In this document: one piece after another, positions 6,704 to 13,396 of the stretch
How the letters are laid out: every line of letters begins with the position of its first letter
Numbering within the stretch: the first letter of the stretch is position 1
DNA from: a virus
Strand: one strand, 5' to 3'
Virus record (IMG/VR): IMGVR_UViG_3300004782_000004
Location: 1 to 29,816 of that record
Length of the DNA stretch: 29,816 bases
Program-made: the position numbers and the translations under genes
The notes under the pieces: model-generated
Database searches by the model: none
The model's input: the letters and a program-made list of their open reading frames with translations, nothing else
Told to the model about the DNA's origin: nothing

Positions 6704-8206
6704 GTGGCCGTGATGACGGACCTCGAGTCACTCTCGCCCCGCTGGTGGCTGCGTCGGCTCTACACCAAGCTCGGTGCGGCACGGACGGCGAACGAGATCC
6801 TGCGCAACTACTACCTCGGCAACCACCCTGTCCCCTGGCTCACCGCCGAGGCCCGTGAGGAGTTCCGCCGGATCCTGCTGCTCACCCGCTCGAACTACCT
6901 CGGCCTGGTGGTCGACGCACAGGTCGAGCGTCAGGAGGTCGTCGGGTTCCGGGTCGGCCAGGCCAGTGACGCCGGCGACAAGGACCTGGACGCCGACGAC
7001 GACATGTGGCGGATCTGGCAGGCCAACGGCCTGGACTCCTGGTTCGACGCCGGCCTGCTCGAGTCGGCGGTCACCGGGGCCGCGTTCCTCATGGTCGAGC
7101 CGCCGCAGCGCGGGGAGCAGATCGCCCGACTGCACATCGAGCACCCCGACGAGTTCATCGTCGAGCACACCCCGGGCACGAACCGGCGCGAGGTGGCGGC
7201 CGGGCTGAAGCTGTGGCTGGACGAGTGGACCGGCAAGACGATGGCCACCCTGTACCTGCCCGGCTACGTCTGGAAGTTCGCCTCCTCCAGCACGCTGGGC
7301 TCCACCCTGCCGTCGGACCCGACGTGGATCCCTCGCCTGGGCGGGGGCAGCGAACCGGAGGCCGAGCGCACCGGGATCCCGATCGTGCCGGCGTGGGAGC
7401 TCCCCAACAACCCACTGCTCGGCCTGGGTGGGCGCTCGGAGATCGAGGATCTGATCCCGATCCAGGACCGGATCAACAAGGGCCTGGCCGACCGGCTGAT
7501 CGCCCAGGACTTCGGGGCCTTCCCGCAGAAGTGGGCGACGGGCTGGCCCGAGGTGGACCAGTTCGGCAACCCCACCGACAAGATCAAGATCGGCATGCAC
7601 CGGATCGTGTCGACGGCGGCCATCGACACCAAGTTCGGCCAGTTCACCGCAGCCGACCTCGGCGGGTATATCGAGACCAAGAACGCCGACGTCAAGGACA
7701 TCGCCTCCCGCTCGCGCACCCCCGCCCAGTACCTGCTCGGGGATGTCGCGAACGTGGCCGGCGACACCCTGCGGATGGCCGAGTCGGGTCTGGCCGCCAA
7801 GGTCCGTCAGCGCAACCGGCCACACTCGCTGTCCCTCGAGCAGGCGATGCGCTGGGCGCGGCGACTGTCCGGGATGGGCGAGGTGCCCACCGATGCCACG
7901 GTGGAGACCCTGTGGCGCAACCCCGAGTTCCGCTCCGAGGGCGAGCTCGTCGATGCCCTGGTGAAGATGAGCACGATCGGCGTTCCGCAGGAAGCGCTGT
8001 GGGAGCGCTGGGGCGCCACCCCCAGCGAGGTCAAGAAATGGCGGGTCATGCGCGAGGAGGAGCTGCGCCGGATGCAGGCGATGGATCCGCTGGCCGCGCT
8101 CGCCCCGCGCTACGGCCAGCCGACCGGCACCAGTGCGAACGGGCAGCGGCCGGACGCCTCACGCGCCGGGTCCTCCACCAGGACGTCCGGCGCGGTCGGT
8201 TCGTGA
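6704..8206 (+). CDS. Portal protein, SPP1 gp6-like
   Basis: This 500-aa protein should form the dodecameric ring at the capsid vertex through which DNA enters and leaves. Its N-terminus has NYYLGNHPVPWL and RSNYLGLVVDAQVERQEVVG, a strong match to the SPP1-type portal family, followed by the mixed alpha/beta stem and clip region and a long helix (DRINKGLADRLIAQDF, then SGLAAKVRQRNRPHSL). The C-terminus is Ser/Thr/Gly-rich. GTG 6704 follows GAGAGGGG; ATG 6713 is a possible alternative that would drop three residues. It directly follows the terminase, as expected, but the next gene is reversed, breaking the usual portal to head-protease order. Confidence 0.93.
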   Translation: MAVMTDLESLSPRWWLRRLYTKLGAARTANEILRNYYLGNHPVPWLTAEAREEFRRILLLTRSNYLGLVVDAQVERQEVVGFRVGQASDAGDKDLDADDDMWRIWQANGLDSWFDAGLLESAVTGAAFLMVEPPQRGEQIARLHIEHPDEFIVEHTPGTNRREVAAGLKLWLDEWTGKTMATLYLPGYVWKFASSSTLGSTLPSDPTWIPRLGGGSEPEAERTGIPIVPAWELPNNPLLGLGGRSEIEDLIPIQDRINKGLADRLIAQDFGAFPQKWATGWPEVDQFGNPTDKIKIGMHRIVSTAAIDTKFGQFTAADLGGYIETKNADVKDIASRSRTPAQYLLGDVANVAGDTLRMAESGLAAKVRQRNRPHSLSLEQAMRWARRLSGMGEVPTDATVETLWRNPEFRSEGELVDALVKMSTIGVPQEALWERWGATPSEVKKWRVMREEELRRMQAMDPLAALAPRYGQPTGTSANGQRPDASRAGSSTRTSGAVGS

Positions 8207-8233
8207 TGGGCCGGCACGCCGCGGTCAGGCCCA
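8207..8233. terminator. Possible weak bidirectional terminator
   Basis: TGGGCC (8207-8212) and GGCCCA (8228-8233) form 6-bp arms around a 15-base loop, exactly between the convergent ends of the portal gene and the reversed gene. There is no T-run on either side, so termination is uncertain; the position is the main argument. Confidence 0.3.
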
Positions 8234-8518
8234 CGCCTCCCCCCATGCGCCACGCTTTCCGTCGATCGTGGCGATGGTCCATTCGACCCGGATCTCGACG
8301 ACGTCGGCGTCCTGCCGTTCGCAGGTGACCCACTCCCCGTCGCCCAGACGGGCGAAGGACACCTCGACGCAGGCGTGGTCGACCGGTCTCCAGCCATGCT
8401 GGGCGAGCAGTCGCATCGCCGCGGCATGGCAGTACGTTCCGCGAGCGAGGTCGTCCAGGTTCTCGTGCAGGTCGATCGGCAGCGAGTGCTCGGTGGCGTA
8501 GAAGCGTGACTGGGGCAC
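8225..8518 (-). CDS. Reversed accessory gene in head operon, 97 aa, unknown
   Basis: I do not recognise this protein. It contains SRFYATEHSLPIDLHENLDD, then LARGTYCHAAAMRLLAQHGW (a likely helix), then a beta-rich tail with WVTCERQDADVVEIRVEW. No signal peptide or membrane helix is seen. It is the only minus-strand gene among the structural genes. It begins with GTG 8518 without a Shine-Dalgarno, and TAAGCT ends six bases upstream, so it is probably translated from a leaderless transcript. A separately promoted, oppositely oriented small gene inside a late operon is the classic form of a moron gene expressed independently of lytic growth. Its function cannot be inferred. Confidence 0.72.
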   Translation of the reverse strand: MPQSRFYATEHSLPIDLHENLDDLARGTYCHAAAMRLLAQHGWRPVDHACVEVSFARLGDGEWVTCERQDADVVEIRVEWTIATIDGKRGAWGEAWA

Positions 8519-8524
8519 GGTCGC

Positions 8525-8554
8525 AGCTTAGTTCCGTTGACAACCAGTAGTAAA
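8525..8554 (-). promoter_or_regulatory. Leaderless promoter for the reversed accessory gene
   Basis: Reading leftward: TTTACT (-35, 8554-8549), an 18-base spacer, TAAGCT (-10, 8530-8525), six bases, then GTG 8518. No Shine-Dalgarno is present. Its spacer contains the -35 box of the rightward promoter, so the two promoters interlock and probably exclude each other. Confidence 0.6.
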
Positions 8555-8566
8555 CTCCCCTACCGT
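8537..8566 (+). promoter_or_regulatory. Leaderless promoter for the forward accessory genes
   Basis: TTGACA (8537-8542, consensus -35), an 18-base spacer and TACCGT (-10, 8561-8566) are followed by six bases and ATG 8573. There is no Shine-Dalgarno. The geometry mirrors that of the opposite promoter. The near-palindrome GTTGACAAC (8536-8544) covers the -35 box and could be an operator. The stretch from 8559 to 8570 recurs exactly at 27444-27455. Confidence 0.68.
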
Positions 8567-8572
8567 CGTCCC

Positions 8573-8779
8573 ATGGCGAAGCGGATGACCGAGAAGGACT
8601 GGCTGAGCCTGGCCAGGCTGGCCGGCATCACTCTCGCCGAGGCCAAGCACGACCCCGGGTTCGCCATCCGGCGCGCTCGGCAGAAGCTGGAGTTCCAGGT
8701 CGAGACGGCCAAGGTCGCCCAGGACAAGCTGGCGATGCTGGCCGAGCTGGAGCGCCGCATCGAGCAGACGAGGAGGTGA
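8573..8779 (+). CDS. Small helical protein, 68 aa, unknown
   Basis: The protein is mostly charged helix, with KLEFQVETAKVAQDKLAMLA and ELERRIEQTRR giving a likely coiled coil over residues 35-68. The first part (MTEKDWLSLARLAGITLAEA) resembles a short helix-turn segment. Function is unknown. ATG 8573 is preferred over the longer TTG frame opening at 8537, because that TTG is the -35 box of a well-formed leaderless promoter ending six bases before the ATG. It is the first of four closely packed forward genes in the accessory cassette. Confidence 0.65.
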   Translation: MAKRMTEKDWLSLARLAGITLAEAKHDPGFAIRRARQKLEFQVETAKVAQDKLAMLAELERRIEQTRR

Positions 8780-8783
8780 GCGG

Positions 8784-9050
8784 ATGAGCGTCGCCGAGGA
8801 ACGCTGCGAGATCACCGATCTGGTCAGGTCCTGGTGCAGCCACTGCCGGGAGCAGGCCGCTCCTCCGGCGAGGATCGAGTCGGCCCCGCGCGACATCCTC
8901 GCCCCCGAGCGACCCGGGCACGGCCCGTTCTTCACCGCCTCGTTCCGCTCCCCGTGCGCCGAGTGTCTGGACGACATGCACGAGGGCGACTGGATCTGCG
9001 CGGTCGACGACGTCGGCTGGTGCCACAAGGAATGCTGGGAGGCGATGTGA
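8784..9050 (+). CDS. Cysteine-rich probable zinc-binding protein, 88 aa
   Basis: Two C-x2-C pairs (WCSHC with C18 and C21; PCAEC with C58 and C61) and a C-terminal WCHKECW (C80, H81, C84) give enough ligands for two zinc ions. The fold is probably a treble-clef or zinc-ribbon type, which is inference. The C-terminal part, DWICAVDDVGWCHKECW, looks like a short beta ribbon followed by a ligand knuckle. A role in binding DNA or protein is possible but not shown. The start is firm: AGGAGG lies seven bases before ATG 8784. The stop overlaps the next start by one base (TGATG). Confidence 0.75.
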   Translation: MSVAEERCEITDLVRSWCSHCREQAAPPARIESAPRDILAPERPGHGPFFTASFRSPCAECLDDMHEGDWICAVDDVGWCHKECWEAM

Positions 9051-9274
9051 TGACCGGGGTCGGAGATCAGTTCGAGCCGCTGTTGACCATCGGCGACCTC
9101 GCGCGAATCTGTTCGGTCGAGGTGAGCACGGTGAGGCGCTGGCGATTCGATGGGACCGCCCCCCGCGGCATCATCGTCGGCCGTCATCTCAGGTTCCGCC
9201 CCGAGGACGTCCGCGAGTGGCTCGACTCGCGCCAGACGAAGGGCTCCACCCGCGGGCAGCGCGAGACCCGATGA
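9050..9274 (+). CDS. Winged helix-turn-helix DNA-binding protein, MerR/excisionase-like
   Basis: The 74-aa protein is essentially one DNA-binding domain. LTIGDLARICSVEVSTVRRW (residues 12-31) gives the helix-turn-helix, and VGRHLRFRPEDVREWLDSR (43-61) gives the wing and following helix. This is the HTH_17/excisionase-type pattern (AlpA, Xis). Such proteins bend DNA during prophage excision or act as small transcription regulators. Here it lies between structural genes, with no integrase in the window, so a local regulator of the two adjacent divergent promoters is at least as likely as an excisionase. It overlaps the previous gene by one base and the next by four. Confidence 0.85.
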   Translation: MTGVGDQFEPLLTIGDLARICSVEVSTVRRWRFDGTAPRGIIVGRHLRFRPEDVREWLDSRQTKGSTRGQRETR

Positions 9275-9573
9275 AGCTCCTGGGCGTCGCCGATACGGTC
9301 GCCGCGCTGGCCCTGCCCGTCGCTGCGGGGCCGCTCGGCTGGGTGATGGTCTCTCCGCAGATGCTCTCCGCCCTGGCGCCGCTCGTGGTCGCCTTCTGGA
9401 TCGTCGGGGACTTCCTGCTGTACCGGCGCGCCGAACCCGGGCACGTCTCGGTGCACAACTGGATCCACAGCTGGCCGCACGACAAGCCGCCATCATCTGA
9501 GCGTGAGCGTCCAACCGTCCACGAGGTCGAGCCCGGCAACGTCATCCCTCTCCGCCGCGCAGACGAGGGCTGA
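9271..9573 (+). CDS. Small membrane protein, 100 aa
   Basis: Two hydrophobic segments are clear: residues about 5-26 (GVADTVAALALPVAAGPLGW) and about 30-50 (LSALAPLVVAFWIVGDFLLY). They are followed by a soluble tail containing HNWIHSWPHDKP and a basic end. It is likely an inner-membrane protein with both spans near the N-terminus. No function is recognised; superinfection exclusion is a possible role for such a cassette protein but is speculation. Its ATG overlaps the regulator stop (ATGA). It overlaps the next gene by 71 bases, an unusually long overlap. Confidence 0.65.
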   Translation: MKLLGVADTVAALALPVAAGPLGWVMVSPQMLSALAPLVVAFWIVGDFLLYRRAEPGHVSVHNWIHSWPHDKPPSSERERPTVHEVEPGNVIPLRRADEG

Positions 9574-10462
9574 GCTCGAGCAGGAGCGTCGCCTCGTCGT
9601 CCAGATGGCGGCGGCCGGTGCAGTCATAGGTGCCTGGCAGCAGATCGACCCCCGGTCGATCCTGAGCGACTGGCTCGGCGGGCTGGGCGCTCGGATCTTC
9701 GCCGCGCTGTCGCTGGCGCAGGAGGCGATCGCCGCGATGGCGCCGAGCTTCGTCGAGGACATCCTGGCGCTGATGGACGAGCCGGTGCTCACTCCCGCGC
9801 TGGATCCGCTCGCGTTCGCCGGCCGCTCCTTCGAGGGGGTCGACCTCGAGTCGGTGCTGCGCCTGGCCCCGGTCCGCGCCGAGGCCCTGGTGCGCTCGGG
9901 CATGGCCGATCGGGTCGAGGCGCTCGCGCGCGCTCAGCGGTTCCTCGAGATGGTCGTGATGACCGAGACCGCCGACGCCGGCCGCGCGGCCGACCAGGCC
10001 GTGCTGATCGGATCGGAACCGACCGAACCGGGACAGAAGTTCACCTACGGCTGGATCCGGGTGATCGAGCAGGGCGCCTGCTCGCGGTGCGCGATCCTGG
10101 CCGGCCGGTTCTACAAGTGGAACCGCGGCTTCGAGCGGCACCCGAACTGCCGGTGCCTGCACATCCCGGCGACGGTGGCCGCGGTCGGCACGATGGCCAC
10201 CGATCCCCGCGCCTACTTCGACTCCTTGTCCCCGGCCGAGCGCACCGCGCTGTTCGGCAAGGCGGTCAGCGAGGCGATCGAGGCCGGCGCAGACATCAAC
10301 CGGGTGGTGAATGCGGCCACCAGGGGCAAGGTCTCGATCGCCGGCGACGGCACTCGGACCAAGGGCGGCAAGCCCACTCCATGGCAGTTGATCAAGGATG
10401 CTGCAGGTGACCGTGCCGAAGCGGCGAGGCTGCTCGCGCAGTTCGGCTACATTCGCGCCTGA
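9503..10462 (+). CDS. MuF-like minor head protein (annotated as capsid maturation protease in related phages)
   Basis: This 319-aa protein is the usual partner of the portal, joining the head interior. The N-terminal 150 residues are helical (LEQERRLVVQ, AWQQIDPRSILSDWLGGLGA). The centre has the MuF/VG15 signature: GACSRCAILAGRFYKW, then ERHPNCRCLH (C193, C196, H213, C216, C218), a probable metal or structural Cys cluster. The C-terminus holds a small domain with KGGKPTPWQLIKDAAGDRAE. A protease active site is not evident, so the protease label is family habit. GTG 9503 is the only in-frame start before the conserved helix, despite its 71-base overlap and weak Shine-Dalgarno. Confidence 0.82.
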   Translation: MSVQPSTRSSPATSSLSAAQTRAELEQERRLVVQMAAAGAVIGAWQQIDPRSILSDWLGGLGARIFAALSLAQEAIAAMAPSFVEDILALMDEPVLTPALDPLAFAGRSFEGVDLESVLRLAPVRAEALVRSGMADRVEALARAQRFLEMVVMTETADAGRAADQAVLIGSEPTEPGQKFTYGWIRVIEQGACSRCAILAGRFYKWNRGFERHPNCRCLHIPATVAAVGTMATDPRAYFDSLSPAERTALFGKAVSEAIEAGADINRVVNAATRGKVSIAGDGTRTKGGKPTPWQLIKDAAGDRAEAARLLAQFGYIRA

Positions 10463-10524
10463 GCGACCATGGGCCGGAACGGTCCGCGGCGATCCCCGCA
10501 ACGGGAAAGGGCCACACCTAGATC

Positions 10525-11106
10525 ATGCGCATTCGTCTGCATCGCTACCGCTACTCCTCCGAGGGCACCGTCGTCGGCGCAACGCTGGGCGGCTCCACCG
10601 GAACCTTGACCGGCGACCCCGCAACGGGACCGCAGGACGATGGCCAGGGGAACGAGAGCCAGCAGCAGCAGCCGGACCCGACGAAGCTCCAGGCGGAGCT
10701 CGAGCGGTGGAAGCGGCAGGCACGGGACAACGAGACCCGGGCCAAGGCGAACGCGGATGCGGCGAGGAAGCTCGCCGAGATCGAGGACTCCACCAAGTCG
10801 GACACCGAGCGGCTGACTGCGAAGTCGGCCAAGCTCGAGGCCGACCTGGGTTCGGCGAACGCCGAGGTCGCGCGCCTCACGGCGGCGATCAAGCACGGCC
10901 TGGGCTTCGAGGACCTGGTTCTCCTGCCGAGGGGCCTGAGCGTCGAGGAGACCGAGAGCGCGGCGAAGTTGCTTTCCGAGCGGATCCAGGGCAGTGGCCG
11001 GCAGCAAGATCCCCCGTCCTTCGACGGCGGAACTCGCGGCACCCCCGCTGCCGGCGGATCGTTCGACTCCACGGTGCGGGACGCTCTGAGGAACCGCCGT
11101 CGCTGA
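10525..11106 (+). CDS. Scaffolding protein (probable)
   Basis: The 193-aa protein is strongly charged and helical, with a coiled coil over residues about 50-130 (KLQAELERWKRQARDNETRA, then DTERLTAKSAKLEADLGS) and a basic tail, DALRNRRR. This composition and its place directly before the major capsid gene are the hallmarks of phage scaffolding proteins, which guide capsid assembly and then leave. The N-terminus has a low-complexity linker (DDGQGNESQQQQPDP). ATG 10525 is used. The Shine-Dalgarno is poor: a purine run, GGGAAAGGG, sits somewhat far upstream. Confidence 0.82.
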   Translation: MRIRLHRYRYSSEGTVVGATLGGSTGTLTGDPATGPQDDGQGNESQQQQPDPTKLQAELERWKRQARDNETRAKANADAARKLAEIEDSTKSDTERLTAKSAKLEADLGSANAEVARLTAAIKHGLGFEDLVLLPRGLSVEETESAAKLLSERIQGSGRQQDPPSFDGGTRGTPAAGGSFDSTVRDALRNRRR

Positions 11107-11127
11107 TCCCCTGAGAGGGACTCCGCG

Positions 11128-12144
11128 ATGACCCAGCTGCACCGCGCCGATGGCCGGCGCATCCACAAGTACTCCTACAGCGCCTACAACTCGCTGACCT
11201 CGCGCACCGACGTCTCCCCGCTGATCCCCGAGCAGGTCGTCAACGACATGCTCGGCAAGGCGGTCGAGGAGAGCGCGGTGCTCGCCCTGTTCCCCCGCCT
11301 CCCTGTCGGTGGCGGCCAGATCCGCTTCCCCATTCTGAGCGCCCTGCCGATCGCCTACTGGGTGAGCGGCGACACCGGTCTCAAGCAGACCACCGAGCTC
11401 AGCTGGGCCAACAAGTACATGACCATCGAGGAGATCGCGACGATCCTCCCGGTACCCGAGAACGTCATCGACGACCTGACGATGAACATCTGGGAGGAGT
11501 CGCGTCCGCTCCTGGTCGAGGCCATCGGTCGCGTCCTGGACGAGGCCGTCTTCTTCGGTGCCAACGCGCCAGCCAGCTTCCCGACCAACATCCTCGCCGC
11601 GGCTGCCGCGGCCGGGAACGTGATCGACGAGGGCACCAACGCCGCTGCTGCCGGTGGGTTCCTCGGTGACGTGGACGACCTGTACGCGGTGATCGAGGCC
11701 GACGGCTACGACGTGACCGGCTTCCTCGGTCCGATCTCGCTGCGGACCAAGCTGCGCAAGGCTCGCGCCACCGACGGCCAGAAGCTCGACATCGGCCGCA
11801 TCGGTGGGGACCTGAACAGCCTGGACGGGCACCGGATCGTCTACCCGATGCGCGGCCTGTGGCCGGTCTCGGGTGGGGTCGGGGTGAACGGCGTGCGCCT
11901 GATGGGCGGCTCGTGGAGCCAGTTCCGCGTCGGCATCCGCAAGGATGTGTCGTACAAGGTGCTCGACCAGGCCGTGATCACCGACAACACCGGCGCCATC
12001 GTCTACAACCTGCCGCAGCAGGACATGCTCGCGCTGCGCGTGACCTTCCGGGTCGGCTGGCAGGTCTCCAACCCGATCAACCGCGACCAGCCCGTCGAGG
12101 GCAGCCGGTACCCGGTCGGATACATCCGCACCGTCGGCGCCTGA
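11128..12144 (+). CDS. Major capsid protein, HK97 fold
   Basis: This 338-aa protein should build the icosahedral shell. It shows the usual order of an HK97-type capsid protein: an N-terminal arm (residues 1-40), an entry strand with VGGGQIRFPILSALPIAYWV, the long spine-helix region with IPVPENVIDD-like ATILPVPENVIDD and NIWEESRPLLVEAIGRVLDE, then the A-domain with LDGHRIVYPMRGLWPVSGG and the core strand IRKDVSYKVLDQAVI, ending VSNPINRDQPVEGSRYPV. No protease-cleaved prohead domain is obvious, consistent with a separate scaffold gene upstream. GAGAGGG precedes ATG 11128. Confidence 0.92.
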   Translation: MTQLHRADGRRIHKYSYSAYNSLTSRTDVSPLIPEQVVNDMLGKAVEESAVLALFPRLPVGGGQIRFPILSALPIAYWVSGDTGLKQTTELSWANKYMTIEEIATILPVPENVIDDLTMNIWEESRPLLVEAIGRVLDEAVFFGANAPASFPTNILAAAAAAGNVIDEGTNAAAAGGFLGDVDDLYAVIEADGYDVTGFLGPISLRTKLRKARATDGQKLDIGRIGGDLNSLDGHRIVYPMRGLWPVSGGVGVNGVRLMGGSWSQFRVGIRKDVSYKVLDQAVITDNTGAIVYNLPQQDMLALRVTFRVGWQVSNPINRDQPVEGSRYPVGYIRTVGA

Positions 12145-12166
12145 TCCGTAGAAGGAGCATTCGATC

Positions 12167-12568
12167 ATGAGTGGAATGGCACCCCTGGCCCGTAAGTACG
12201 AGGCCGAGGTCCCGGCGATCGCCGCTGCCAACACCGGTTCGGCCGCGGTGACCTGCGAGTACGCCGGCGTGGTCACTTCGGTGACCTACGTCCCGGTGGC
12301 TGCGATCACCGGCGCCGCGACCAACAACCGGACCATCTCGGTGGTGAACCGGGGCCAGGACGGCTCGGGTAGCACGGTGGTGGCGTCGCTGAACTTCGCC
12401 AGCGGTACCAACGCAGCGGCGTTCGACGAGAAGACCATCACCCTGTCCGTCGTGGCGAACGCCACCACCGTCGCCGCCGGCGACGTGCTGGAGCTCCGTT
12501 CGGCCGCGGTCGGCACCGGCATCGCCGATCCCGGTGGTACCGCGTTCATCACCATCAGCCGCAGCTGA
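12167..12568 (+). CDS. Probable head decoration protein
   Basis: The 133-aa protein is beta-rich, with many short strands rich in Val, Thr and Ala (YAGVVTSVTYVPVAAITGA, RTISVVNRGQDGSGSTVV, KTITLSVVANATTVAAGDVL). It has no catalytic or membrane motif. Its place right after the major capsid gene, and its compact all-beta pattern, suit a protein that coats the outside of the head. AGGAG precedes the ATG. A short virion structural protein of another kind is the main alternative. Confidence 0.65.
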   Translation: MSGMAPLARKYEAEVPAIAAANTGSAAVTCEYAGVVTSVTYVPVAAITGAATNNRTISVVNRGQDGSGSTVVASLNFASGTNAAAFDEKTITLSVVANATTVAAGDVLELRSAAVGTGIADPGGTAFITISRS

Positions 12569-12582
12569 GGAAGGACACCGAG

Positions 12583-12888
12583 ATGGCTGACGACACCAAG
12601 GCAGCCGCGCCTGCCGAGAAGAAGACTGCCCTGCCGCAGAAGGCGCCGAGCCGACTCCCGCAGACCACCAACCCGCCTCGTCAGGACGCGTTGCCCGCCG
12701 ACGCGATCGCCGACGAGCCGGGCGCGGCGGCCCTGCAGGAGCTCGTTCGGGACAACGCCGTCAAGCGTGCCGAGCAGGGCTACATCGGTACGAAGCTCGA
12801 CCGCACTCCGCGGGAGAACTACACCCTGGCCGGCGTGGGGCAGGGTCTGCCGACCCCGGAGACCACGGTCCTGCAGGAAGACGCCTGA
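12583..12888 (+). CDS. Hypothetical virion-region protein, 101 aa
   Basis: The first 40 residues are low-complexity Ala/Lys/Pro (KAAAPAEKKTALPQKAPSRL) and look disordered. The rest contains one helix (AAALQELVRDNAVKRAEQGY) and a tail, GVGQGLPTPETTVLQED. No function is recognised. It lies between the decoration protein and the head-tail adaptor with a good GGAAGGAC-type Shine-Dalgarno region before ATG 12583. It could be a small head-associated protein or an assembly factor. Confidence 0.6.
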   Translation: MADDTKAAAPAEKKTALPQKAPSRLPQTTNPPRQDALPADAIADEPGAAALQELVRDNAVKRAEQGYIGTKLDRTPRENYTLAGVGQGLPTPETTVLQEDA

Positions 12889-12891
12889 CCG

Positions 12892-13383
12892 ATGCCGTTC
12901 ACCGCGTCGGTCGCTGACGTCGAGGCCCGTCACGGGGCGCTGTCCGGACCCGACTCGGACCTCGCCTCGGTGCTCGTGAAGGATGCGCTGGTCAAGCTGC
13001 GCGGTCTTCGCCCGAGCGTGCCGGGCCTGATCGACGCGGCGGACGACGCGGCGGCAGCCGTTGGAGCGACGGCCACCCAGATCCAGACCGCTGCCGACTG
13101 GGAGCGTCTGATCCGGGTGGCCGTCGCCGAGGCGGTCATTCGGGTCCTGATCAACGCCGAGCAGTACCGGTCCACCTCGATCGGTGCGGACGGCTCGATC
13201 TCGGTCAGCTACACGGTGGCGGCCGAGGTGCCCCGGGCACGCCTGGCGTTCTCCGGTGACGACCTCGCCGACATCGACCGCAAGATCCGCCAGACCACCG
13301 GCTCCGGGTCGGTGGTCTCCATTGGCCTGACGTCCCTGGCGACCGAGGCCGAGACACAGCTGTCCACGCTCCCCACCCCCTGA
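12892..13383 (+). CDS. Head-tail adaptor protein (connector, gp6/Gp15-like)
   Basis: This 163-aa protein is predominantly helical. The motif FTASVADVEARHGALSGPD begins it, and DWERLIRVAVAEAVIRVLIN follows in the middle. It then has ISVSYTVAAEVPRARLAFSG, DDLADIDRKI and a short variable tail. This is the recurrent pattern of the adaptor that binds under the portal and starts the neck. It is the first of four neck or tail-joining genes, though the next one (head closure at 15629) is displaced by an insertion of four structural genes. Confidence 0.75.
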   Translation: MPFTASVADVEARHGALSGPDSDLASVLVKDALVKLRGLRPSVPGLIDAADDAAAAVGATATQIQTAADWERLIRVAVAEAVIRVLINAEQYRSTSIGADGSISVSYTVAAEVPRARLAFSGDDLADIDRKIRQTTGSGSVVSIGLTSLATEAETQLSTLPTP

Positions 13384-13396
13384 CAGGGAGAACGCG

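Noticed and set aside
8537-8572. Longer start (TTG 8537) for the 68-aa accessory protein
   Set aside because: The TTG is part of the -35 box TTGACA, and a leaderless -10 box ends six bases before ATG 8573.
9050-9274. Calling the HTH protein an excisionase as evidence of a temperate phage
   Set aside because: No integrase, attachment site or repressor is visible in the window; the fold is also used by ordinary regulators.
10494-10629. Direct repeat CCCCGCAACGGGA at 10494-10506 and 10617-10629
   Set aside because: Only 13 bases, one copy inside the scaffold gene; likely chance or minor, with no associated feature.
10447-12276. A 609-codon minus-strand open frame across scaffold and capsid genes
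   Set aside because: Antisense shadow without motifs; real genes with Shine-Dalgarno sites lie on the plus strand.
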